This document shows, one piece after another, positions 16,951 through 24,169 of a stretch of DNA of 64,000 nt. The DNA is taken from positions 1-64,000 of the forward strand of contig JAVVPF010000013.1 of NCBI GenBank assembly GCA_036655895.1. Reading direction: 5' to 3'. Every line of letters begins with the position of its first letter. Position 1 is the first letter of the stretch. Source of the stretch: Cloacibacillus sp. Its GTDB lineage: Bacteria; Synergistota; Synergistia; Synergistales; Synergistaceae. The notes under the pieces are model-generated. The model made no database searches. It had not been told where the DNA came from and worked only from the letters and a program-made list of their open reading frames with translations. A program made the translations under genes and the position numbers.

Positions 16951-17797
16951 CCCACCATTCTCCTTTTACCAGCTCTTCGACCGGCTCCATGCCGGCCTCT
17001 TTGAGCGCCGCGAGAAACTGCGGCTTTTCTTTTTCAAGCATTCCTGAGAAGAGCGCAACTCCGTTTTTACCTATGACCGCAGGCACGTCGTGGACGAGCT
17101 GGCAGTTTGGCTCGATGAGGATGTTCGCTGTCAGCAGCTCAGCCTTATGTCCGAAGTCACGGAGCAGGTCTCCGACCGCAAGGTCGGTGTTAGCGTCGGA
17201 AAGGTCGTTCAGCGCAAGGTTGCTGCGCACCTCTTCTATGACGGCTGGGTCTATGTCGCGCGCGTAGGCCTTTTTAGCGCCGAGTTTCAGCGCGCCGATT
17301 GTCAGTATGCCGGAACCGGTTCCGATGTCCGCCGTGGTCATCCCCTCGCGGATATATTTTTCCATCAGTTCAAGCACTATCTGGGTGCTTTCGTGGTAGC
17401 CGGTGCCGAAGGCGCTTCCGGGATTTATGTAAAGAGGCGTCCTGCCTTCCGGCTCCGTTCCCTTATGCCACGGGGCGAGCACCACGAGGCCAGTGCCTAC
17501 TGGAAGCGGCGGAAAGGCGTCCTGAGCCGCTACGTGCCACGGCTGGTTGTCTATTTTTCCTGAATCCTCTATCTCTACCTGCGGAAATTCTTTCATCGCG
17601 CCAAGCAGCAGGTCTTTCCAGTGCGCAAGCTCCTCGTTGCTTCTGTAGTACATGCGCAGCCGCGACTGCCCGTCAGGAAGCTCCTGAGACTCGGTCCCGA
17701 TGCTACCCGAGATGTCCGCCAAAGAGAAAAGTATCTCTTCTTCGTCGGCACATGCCTTTATTGTTATATACCACCAATAACTGTCTTTTACCTGCAC
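16925..17797 (-). CDS. prmA: Ribosomal protein L11 methyltransferase PrmA
   Basis: SAM-dependent methyltransferase of ribosomal protein L11, 290 aa. The N-terminal substrate-recognition domain starts YWWYITIKACADEEE. The class I SAM motif I is ADIGTGSGIL (~155-164), preceded by the PrmA-specific PGSAFGTGYHEST (~126-138). TANILIEP (~224) corresponds to the catalytic-loop NIL motif. GTG 17797 is used, with AAAGGGG about 10 bases upstream. First gene of the prmA-rsmE operon. Confidence 0.9.
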   Translation of the reverse strand: MQVKDSYWWYITIKACADEEEILFSLADISGSIGTESQELPDGQSRLRMYYRSNEELAHWKDLLLGAMKEFPQVEIEDSGKIDNQPWHVAAQDAFPPLPVGTGLVVLAPWHKGTEPEGRTPLYINPGSAFGTGYHESTQIVLELMEKYIREGMTTADIGTGSGILTIGALKLGAKKAYARDIDPAVIEEVRSNLALNDLSDANTDLAVGDLLRDFGHKAELLTANILIEPNCQLVHDVPAVIGKNGVALFSGMLEKEKPQFLAALKEAGMEPVEELVKGEWWGVAAKAKA

Positions 17798-17871
17798 AGC
17801 ATTCAGCCCCTTTCAAGAACGCACTGGTTATTGTAACGCATAAATTCATAATAGCATAAGGTCAATTTATA

Positions 17872-17915
17872 TGAAAAAATAAAAACAGACGCGCGGATGA
17901 TTTCCACACGTCTGT
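17872..17915 (-). terminator. Terminator of LIV operon 2
   Basis: Stem ACAGACG / CGTCTGT (17885-17891, 17909-17915), followed on the minus strand by a T-rich run down to about 17872. It lies 26 bases after the livF stop. Confidence 0.75.
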
Positions 17916-17940
17916 CGTCTTATTGCGAGTGATGCTTGCG

Positions 17941-18672
17941 TTATTTTTTCTTGCCGCCCAGATAGGCCGCTTCGATCTCCGGGTTTTTCAAAAGGTCTTT
18001 TGAATTGCCCTCCATCGTGATGACGCCGGTCTGGATGACGTAGGCGCGGTGGGAAAGCTGAAGCGCTTTCTTCGCGTTCTGCTCTACTATCAGTATCGTC
18101 ATGCCGAGCTTTTGATTGACCTCTGTCAGTTCTTTGAATATTTCGTTGATTATGATAGGGGCAAGTCCAAGCGAAGGTTCGTCAAGCAACAGGACGCGAG
18201 GCGCCGCCATCAGCGCGCGCCCAATGGCGAGCATCTGCTGTTCGCCGCCGGATAGCGTTCCCGCGTACTGGCTCTTGCGTTCGAGCAGCCTCGGGAATAG
18301 CTGGAAGACGCTTTCTTTGAGATGTTCTATCTGAGCCTTGTCTGAGAGCGGGAAGGCTCCCATCTCAAGGTTTTCAAGAACTGTAAGCGGCGCGAAGACT
18401 TTGCGTCCTTCCGGCGAAAGGCTTACGCCGGCGGTGACGACCTGGAAGCTCTTTGACGGCAGTTCTTTGCCGTCAAGCAGCACCTTGCCGCCCGCTCTAG
18501 GCTCGTCGCCCATGATGGCTTTCATCATGGTTGACTTTCCAGCGCCGTTTGCGCCGATGACCGCGACGATCTCACCGGGATAGACGTCAAGCGACGCTCC
18601 CTTTAGAGCCTGGATCGCGCCGTAATTGACGACGAGGTTTTGTACGGAGAGAATTGGTTTTTTTTCTTCCAT
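17941..18672 (-). CDS. livF: Branched-chain amino acid ABC transporter ATP-binding protein LivF (operon 2)
   Basis: ATPase subunit of the second LIV importer, 243 aa. Walker A GANGAGKS, signature LSGGEQQ and Walker B VLLLDEP are visible. ATG 18672 is chosen (MEEKKPILSVQNLVVNYG) with GGAGGAG 8 bases upstream; the open frame beyond it overlaps livG and is not coding. It begins 4 bases after livG. The C-terminal EAAYLGGKKK is the usual family end. Paralogue of the livF at 2831-3535 but clearly diverged, so the operon duplication is not recent. Confidence 0.92.
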   Translation of the reverse strand: MEEKKPILSVQNLVVNYGAIQALKGASLDVYPGEIVAVIGANGAGKSTMMKAIMGDEPRAGGKVLLDGKELPSKSFQVVTAGVSLSPEGRKVFAPLTVLENLEMGAFPLSDKAQIEHLKESVFQLFPRLLERKSQYAGTLSGGEQQMLAIGRALMAAPRVLLLDEPSLGLAPIIINEIFKELTEVNQKLGMTILIVEQNAKKALQLSHRAYVIQTGVITMEGNSKDLLKNPEIEAAYLGGKKK

Positions 18673-18676
18673 AACG

Positions 18677-19447
18677 CTACTCCTCCTCTCCAAGGTAGGC
18701 CTTGAGCACTTCCGGGTCGCTCTGTATCTGCTCCGGGTTGCCCTCCGCAATTTTTGCGCCAAAGTTCATGCAGACGATATGAGGGCATATCGCCATGACC
18801 ATGTCCATGTGGTGCTCAATGAGCAGGATGGTAAGGTCGAAATCCTTATGGATAGCCCTTATCAGACCGTTCAGATGCTCGACTTCGTCGGCGTTCATTC
18901 CGGCGGCCGGTTCGTCAAGCAGAAGAAGCTCGGGGCGCAGCGATATTGCGCGCGCTATCTCAAGTCTGCGCTGAAGGCCGTAAGGAAGAGTTCCCGCGGC
19001 CTGGTCCGCGCGGTCGGCTAGGCCCACACGCTCAAGAAGTTCCATGCTCTCGCCGCGCGTCTTTTTTTCCATTCCGCTCCAGCGGCCCACATGGGTGAGC
19101 GCCTCGGCGAAAGAATAGGTGTAATGCTGCTGCGCCGCGGTCATGACGTTTTCAAGCACCGTTGAGGCCGCAAAGAGGCGCAGGTTCTGGAAGGTGCGGG
19201 CTATACCTTTGCGGATGACCTGATAGGTCTTCAGCTTGTTGAGATTTTCACCCTTGAAGTTTATCTGTCCGCTTGTTACGTCGTAGACGCCGGTGACAAG
19301 GTTGAAGATGGTCGTCTTTCCAGCGCCGTTAGGCCCGATGAGGCCGGCAAGCTCGCCCTTTTGGATGGTGAAGCTCATGTCGCGGACAGCCTGAACGCCG
19401 CCGAAGGCCTTGTTTACATCTTTTAGTTCAAGAACGGGGGCAGTCAT
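18677..19447 (-). CDS. livG: Branched-chain amino acid ABC transporter ATP-binding protein LivG (operon 2)
   Basis: Second ATPase of LIV importer 2, 256 aa. Walker A GPNGAGKT, the LivG-type signature PYGLQRRLEIARA, Walker B LLLLDEPAAGMN, and the terminal KAYLGEE. Start in TAATG configuration with livM. The region between Walker A and the signature is longer than in LivF, as is normal for LivG (LRLFAASTVLENVMTA). Confidence 0.92.
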   Translation of the reverse strand: MTAPVLELKDVNKAFGGVQAVRDMSFTIQKGELAGLIGPNGAGKTTIFNLVTGVYDVTSGQINFKGENLNKLKTYQVIRKGIARTFQNLRLFAASTVLENVMTAAQQHYTYSFAEALTHVGRWSGMEKKTRGESMELLERVGLADRADQAAGTLPYGLQRRLEIARAISLRPELLLLDEPAAGMNADEVEHLNGLIRAIHKDFDLTILLIEHHMDMVMAICPHIVCMNFGAKIAEGNPEQIQSDPEVLKAYLGEEE

Positions 19448-20331
19448 TATCTGGCTCCCTCCTCTGCCGTGTCAGTCTTTTTTTTCTTTTTGAAAAGCCC
19501 TTTGATGTAGGACGCGGTAAGTTCGCTCGTGCCCATGATGCCCTCAGGACGCAGCACCATTACAAGCACAAGGACAAGTCCGTATACGAGCATACGGTAC
19601 TGTGAGATGGGACGGAATAGCTCCGTTACAAGCGTCAGGATCGTCGTGCCGAGCAGGCATCCGCTCATTGAGCCGAGGCCGCCGAAGACGACGATGGAGA
19701 CAAGTTCCGTAGACTTCGCCATGTCGAACATTACCGGCTGGATGAAGGACATGAATCCCGCAAGCAGCGCGCCCGATACTCCGCAGTAGAAGCCGGAGAT
19801 AGCGAGGCTGAGCACGCGGTAGTGCGCCGTGTTGAAGCCAAGCAGCGAGGCTGCGACATAGTCGTCGCGGCAGGCCTTGAAGGCTCGTCCGTAACTGCTG
19901 TAGACGATGAAGAACATGCCTATCGTCATTATGAGCAGGAACCCGATCGCCACTGGCATCGTAGTGAATCCTTCGATGCCGGGATAGCCGCGCGCGCCGC
20001 GCGTTACGGAGTTCCAGTTTTCGATGATGAGGCGTATAGCTTCGCCAAGCCCGAGAGAGGCGATGGCGTAGTAGTCTCCGACAAGCTTCAGCGTCGGGAT
20101 GCCTATCAGGTAGGCGAATACCATAGCAAGTATGCCGCCCGCTATTATCGCAAGCACATAATGCACGCCGTATTCAACTGTGAGGATAGCCGCCGTATAG
20201 GCTCCTATCGCCATATAGCCGGCATGTCCCAGCGTGAATACGCCGGTGAAGCCTGTAAAGAGCGATACCCCAAGGGCAGCTATGCAGTTGATCGCAAGGA
20301 GAGTTATAATACCTCCGGCATAACCTTCCAT
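19447..20331 (-). CDS. livM: Branched-chain amino acid ABC transporter permease LivM (operon 2)
   Basis: Permease subunit, 294 aa, shorter than LivM of operon 1 because it lacks the long N-terminal extension and the internal loop. Family blocks: ALGVSLFTGFTGVFTLGHAG (~19-38), YAIASLGLGEAIRLI (~88-102) and FKACRDDYVAASLLGFN (~142-158, coupling loop). The C-terminus is a lysine-rich cytosolic tail (LFKKKKKTDTAEEGAR). Coupled to livG by a one-base overlap. Confidence 0.92.
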   Translation of the reverse strand: MEGYAGGIITLLAINCIAALGVSLFTGFTGVFTLGHAGYMAIGAYTAAILTVEYGVHYVLAIIAGGILAMVFAYLIGIPTLKLVGDYYAIASLGLGEAIRLIIENWNSVTRGARGYPGIEGFTTMPVAIGFLLIMTIGMFFIVYSSYGRAFKACRDDYVAASLLGFNTAHYRVLSLAISGFYCGVSGALLAGFMSFIQPVMFDMAKSTELVSIVVFGGLGSMSGCLLGTTILTLVTELFRPISQYRMLVYGLVLVLVMVLRPEGIMGTSELTASYIKGLFKKKKKTDTAEEGAR

Positions 20332-20340
20332 ATAAGCACC

Positions 20341-21222
20341 CTACACTTTCTCGCCGACGGACTTACCGAAGAGCCCCGTCGGGCGTATTATCAATGTGAT
20401 TATCAGTATTCCAAAAACGACGAGGTCGCGGAACTGGCTGGATATGAATCCCGCCGTGAGCATCTCTGCGACTCCAAGAATGAGGCTTCCGACCACAGCG
20501 CCGGGAAGCGAGCCAAGGCCGCCTATGACCGCCGCGACGAAGGCCTTCGTCGTTATCATGCCAAGCTGCGGATAGAGCGTGTAGCGGACGGAGAGGAATA
20601 TGCCGCCGACGCCGGCAAGCAGACCTGCCACGAAGAAGACGATGGAGATGAGCCGGTTGACATTGACGCCCATGAGTCCGGCCGTCTTAAGGTTGTATGA
20701 AGCCGCGCGTATGGCAAGGCCCCATTTTGTCTTTACAAGGAAGAGCTGAAGTCCCGCGAGGAAAACGACCGCCGTCACGAGCGAGAGGATGTCAAACGCG
20801 CTTGTTGTGGCCAGTCCGAAGAAATTTACCGGATCAGTCGGGATGACGGGGGGCAGAGCGCGGAAGCGGCCGCCGACCGTGACCACGAAAATATTCTCAA
20901 TAACGATGCTCATGCCCATTGAAGCGATGAGCATATAGAGCGTGATGGGCGTGCGTTCTCTTATCGGGCGATAGGCCAGACGTTCAACAACGATGGCGGA
21001 AACTCCAGCTCCGATAAGCGCCGCGATGGAGGCCACCCAGATATTCGCTCCGCCTGAACGGAGTACGAAGTAACAGATGTAGCCGCCGATGACGAGAAAT
21101 CCGCCGTGTGCAAAGTTGGAGAAGAGCAGTACAGAGTAAACCAGTGAATAACCGACTGCGATAAGAGCGTAGACCGAACCTAACGACAGTCCGTTGATCA
21201 ACTGCTGGATAAAGGTATCCAA
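20341..21222 (-). CDS. livH: Branched-chain amino acid ABC transporter permease LivH (operon 2)
   Basis: Permease partner of LivM, 293 aa. It begins FIQQLINGLSLGSVYALIAV, with YSVLLFSNFAHGGFLVIGGY (~31-50) and the IGGLGSLPGAVVGSLILG block (~230). It ends RPTGLFGKSVGEKV, the standard LivH terminus. Separated from livK by 106 bases that contain a strong terminator, so its expression must rely on read-through or on an unseen promoter. Confidence 0.92.
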   Translation of the reverse strand: MDTFIQQLINGLSLGSVYALIAVGYSLVYSVLLFSNFAHGGFLVIGGYICYFVLRSGGANIWVASIAALIGAGVSAIVVERLAYRPIRERTPITLYMLIASMGMSIVIENIFVVTVGGRFRALPPVIPTDPVNFFGLATTSAFDILSLVTAVVFLAGLQLFLVKTKWGLAIRAASYNLKTAGLMGVNVNRLISIVFFVAGLLAGVGGIFLSVRYTLYPQLGMITTKAFVAAVIGGLGSLPGAVVGSLILGVAEMLTAGFISSQFRDLVVFGILIITLIIRPTGLFGKSVGEKV

Positions 21223-21277
21223 TTACAACACCTCAGCCTTTCCGTGTCCCCAAGTGGTAGCTATGGGATATTTTCTG

Positions 21278-21311
21278 AAAAAAGCCCAAGGTCCGTTTGT
21301 GGACCTTGGGC
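21278..21311 (-). terminator. Attenuating terminator between livK and livH (operon 2)
   Basis: Perfect 11-bp stem GCCCAAGGTCC / GGACCTTGGGC (21284-21294, 21301-21311), followed on the minus strand by TTTTTTC. Placed after the livK stop inside the operon, it would leave the binding protein transcript in excess over the permease and ATPase message. Confidence 0.85.
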
Positions 21312-21328
21312 AGTGGCACTATCTCAGT

Positions 21329-22477
21329 TTATTTGGGTTCAACCTTCTTGTAGAACTTTGTTTTAAGGTCGTCGCCGACTTTAAGGATTATGCCGGCCTT
21401 GTTGAGCGGGTTATGGGTCTTGGGGTCGATCGTAAGCGTAGCGTGATGCAGTTTAAGTCCCTTTGTCGCTTCGAGAGCCTTAGCTATCGCGGGGCCTTCG
21501 GCTTTGCCGGCGCGTTTGATGGCGTCGATGAGCCAGTACATGCCGTCATAGGCCATTGTGCCGTTTACGAATTCTTTGCAGTCGTCCTTGTAGACTTCCT
21601 TGTAACGCTTGAATATCGGCGCCATTCCGGGGTCGTCAAGGTAGGTATGGTTGACGTAATAGGTGCCCTTCATTGCGGGGCCTGCTATTTCGTTCATGAA
21701 TTCAGCATATCCGTCGCCGCCGACGATGACAGCCTTAAGTCCGAGTTCCTGAGCCTGTTTGATGGCGAGCGCCATGTCTTTGCCCATGCCCGGCAGGAAG
21801 AGGACGTCTGCGCCGGAGTTCTTGATCTTTGTAAGCTGAGCGCGGAAGTCGACGTCCGTCTCACGGAAGCCTTCGTCAGCTACGATCTTGCCGCCAAGTT
21901 TCTCATAATCTTTTACGAAGAACTCACGAAGTCCCTGAGCATAGTCGGAACCTACGTTGTAAAGGATTGCGGCCTTCTTTTTGTTCAGATCTTTGTAAGC
22001 AAGGTCAGCCGCGAGAGCGCCCTGATACGGGTCTGTGAAGCAGATACGGAAGGAATAGGGGCGTACATTGCCTTTGTTGTCAACTGTGACGAGGGGGTTC
22101 GTGCCAACCGTTGATATCTGGGGGGTCTGTCCCTTCGCAACGATGGGAGCGGTCGCGATATTGATGCCGCTTGAGTTGGCGCCTACGATAGCGCAGACTT
22201 TGTCGCTTTCGATCATACGACGAACAGCGTTGACTGCGTCTTCATTACGTGTTTTTGTGTCATAAGGAATTAGTTCGATCTTGCGTCCGAGAATGCCGCC
22301 TTTGGCGTTGATGTCCGCTACGACCATCTTAGCCATGTTGACTTCCGTGATGCCGTACTGCGCGTAGTCGCCTGTCAGAGCGGCCAGATAGCCGATCTTA
22401 ATGGGCTCCGCCGCAAAAGCCACGCCCGCCGCGCAAATCACAAAGATGATCGCCAGTAAAGCCAGTACTTTTTTCAA
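21329..22477 (-). CDS. livK: Periplasmic branched-chain amino acid binding protein (operon 2)
   Basis: Extracytoplasmic receptor for LIV importer 2, 382 aa. The signal peptide (residues 1-22) ends VAFA before AEPIKIGYLAALTGDYAQYG. Family landmarks: VCAIVGANSSG (~92-102), FRICFTDPYQGALAADLAY (~146-164) and GGDGYAE (~252). TTG 22477 is used, with GGAGGTG 7-13 bases upstream. Only moderate similarity to the operon-1 protein, so ligand preference probably differs. Confidence 0.92.
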   Translation of the reverse strand: MKKVLALLAIIFVICAAGVAFAAEPIKIGYLAALTGDYAQYGITEVNMAKMVVADINAKGGILGRKIELIPYDTKTRNEDAVNAVRRMIESDKVCAIVGANSSGINIATAPIVAKGQTPQISTVGTNPLVTVDNKGNVRPYSFRICFTDPYQGALAADLAYKDLNKKKAAILYNVGSDYAQGLREFFVKDYEKLGGKIVADEGFRETDVDFRAQLTKIKNSGADVLFLPGMGKDMALAIKQAQELGLKAVIVGGDGYAEFMNEIAGPAMKGTYYVNHTYLDDPGMAPIFKRYKEVYKDDCKEFVNGTMAYDGMYWLIDAIKRAGKAEGPAIAKALEATKGLKLHHATLTIDPKTHNPLNKAGIILKVGDDLKTKFYKKVEPK

Positions 22478-22708
22478 TATAGTGCACCTCCATATTGTAG
22501 TGTGTATCAGCTTGTCGCTTCCTCTATTTTATTATCTAGTTAAGCATATGTAAAGGAAATAGCGAAAGGTTATTTTGGTTAATAATAATTAATGAATTGA
22601 ACATAAGAGCGAGTTCACTTTTTTGAAGCAATATTTATTTATAAGACGACAGTCGAACCCGTAATTATTACAACAAAACAAATAACAGACAACTCATAAG
22701 GCTGCCGT
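22478..22708. other. AT-rich intergenic region upstream of livK operon 2
   Basis: About 230 bases with no plausible gene, much richer in A and T than the flanks. It must contain the livK-2 promoter (TTATTATC/TAATAAAAT-like stretches around 22525-22540 on the minus strand), but no clear -35/-10 pair could be picked by eye. Confidence 0.5.
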
Positions 22709-22782
22709 AAACAAAAAAAGAGTCTCCCGCACGGGGAAACTCTTTTGATATTTCAGTTGATTTTTTATTGTCAGCTGTTGAC
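22709..22782 (-). repeat. 74-bp direct repeat, left copy (dnaJ tail plus terminator)
   Basis: Matches 27155-27228 at 72 of 74 positions (differences at 22731 and 22776). The right copy contains the last 12 bases of dnaJ (ending VNG-stop) and its terminator; this left copy has the same sequence detached from any dnaJ gene, preceded on the minus strand by unrelated DNA. The hairpin AGAGTCTCCCG/CGGGGAAACTCT followed by T7 on the minus strand should still act as a terminator. The two copies bracket about 4.4 kb of AT-richer DNA. Confidence 0.9.
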
Positions 22783-22878
22783 GTTAGCCATTGCGTCTGA
22801 GTCTCACACCAGGCTGTAGCTCAGCAAGCGTGGCGTAATATCAGCAGGGCTTCTTAGCACCAGAAATTAGCGTCTTTC

Positions 22879-23637
22879 TTATTTTTTGCCGCGCTTTCTA
22901 AACATAAGCCCCGTCATAAGAATGGCCCCCAAGAGCAAATTCAAATCAAACACTTCGCATCCACCACCGCTACCGCCGGATGAACTCTCTTTTGTAATAT
23001 GAGCGCCAGCCCACAAAGCACCAGTATCCAGCACATTATCCGCCTTACCGTCTGGAAGCACGATCTTCCCTCCGTTGCCGTAAGAAGGAGCGCCGGAATC
23101 GTTATAGAGATAGAAATCTATCATTACCGTCGCCCTATCCTTATCTCCGATCACAAATGCTTTACCAGTTTTGAGAGCATCAGCGAGTGAGACTACGCCT
23201 TTGGGGCCGATAAGCTCCACGCTCTTCGCTGCTCCGCGTGGAACGACATTAAGCGAGAAGCCGCTCTTCACTTTTTCCACAGAATTATCAAAGATTTTAT
23301 AGGCATCATTCTGCAGCTCCACCGTATAGCGAACCTTCACAAGGTTGCCAGCACTCAGGTCCTCCGCGGCCAAGTCACCATAGACCCTGACGCCTGGCAC
23401 GGACAATGCGGCTGCTCCACTGTCCAAAGCTTCAGGGCGCCCGCTTGAAAGATCCTCTTCAGTATAAAGGATCGGCGTATACTTCTGCGGTGGGTACGGC
23501 GAAGGCAACTTAAGGTTAGCTGGGCGCACCGTCCATTCCGAGATACCAAGAATATTTGCGACATCATAAGAGGCCGCTATATTGACTTTGCCAGCTCCAG
23601 GCGTCCCGCCTTTACCATATACCGCAAAACCATTATA
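22879..23637 (-). pseudogene. Remnant of a surface protein with a Synerg-CTERM-type tail
   Basis: 3' fragment of a longer secreted protein; the reading frame is open from 23637 with no ATG and no ribosome binding site. The GTG at 23529 would give 216 aa but cuts into apparently conserved sequence (FAVYGKGGTPGAGKVNIAA lies upstream in frame). The C-terminus is SSSGGSGGGC, a hydrophobic stretch, then RKRGKK: the Gly/Ser-Cys, helix, basic-cluster layout of Synerg-CTERM sorting signals. No catalytic domain is recognised. The next upstream pieces (23691-23979) are from a C69-type peptidase, perhaps the same original gene after internal deletion. Confidence 0.6.
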
Positions 23638-23690
23638 TTATTCTGCAAAGTTTATAAGATCGCAACTTCCTCCTGAAATTCTTGGTATCA

Positions 23691-23979
23691 TTAAAGATCA
23701 ACCAATGATGCTGACTCTCCAATAAGGACCGTGTTCATCAGCGATTCTGCAAACCCACCTTTTTTGAGCAGTGGGTCGACCTTTTTCACACCGCTACTTG
23801 TAGTCGTCGTATTCGTTGTACTCATCAAAAAAGCCGTGTTCGTTAACACCAGCCTGATCGTATACATTGGGACCATTAACTGGCATATCAGGCGTAGCAG
23901 TCATCCTATAACTGTCGTGTGTCCAAGTCCACTTCCAGCCATAAGAAGGATCAACTATGGTCTGCGCCTTTCTATACAA
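23691..23979 (-). pseudogene. Fragment of a C69-family dipeptidase, frameshifted
   Basis: Two overlapping frames together read like one stretch of a C69 (U34) dipeptidase. The first frame gives AQTIVDPSYGWKWTWTHDSY and then AGVNEHGF. After a T6 run (plus-strand A6 at 23827-23832) the other frame continues MSTTNTTTTSSG and DPLLKKGGFAESLMNTVLIG. In intact members, G(V/I)NE.G is followed directly by (A/C)MS.T. and then DP(Y/F)...G..E. Both ends are missing, including the N-terminal catalytic Cys. This is a decayed gene. Confidence 0.6.
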
Positions 23980-24087
23980 TAACCTACCGAATATAAATCT
24001 AGTTGTTTTTTAAGATTAAGGTGTGATTGGCTAAACAGCCACCCAATAACATCATTGCTCCGCTTACTTCACACTAACAGAAACGCT

Positions 24088-24126
24088 ACAAAAAAGCGTA
24101 GACGCCATACTGCTGGCGCCTACGCT
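24088..24126 (-). terminator. Terminator of the M14 carboxypeptidase gene
   Basis: Stem AGCGTAGACGCC / GGCGCCTACGCT (24095-24106, 24115-24126; one mismatch), followed on the minus strand by TTTTTTG. It lies 44 bases after the M14 stop. Confidence 0.75.
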
Positions 24127-24169
24127 GGTAGATAGATATCAAAAACGGATTGAGAATAACCGCCCCGTA

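Noticed and set aside
19822-22114. Long plus-strand frames (19822-20700, 21194-22114) opposite LIV operon 2
   Set aside because: Antisense of livM, livH and livK-2; no conserved domain.
22811-22866. tRNA-like stretch with GTAGCTCAGC and ...CACCA
   Set aside because: No D-loop GG, no TTCGA T-arm and no pairing acceptor stem; coincidence.
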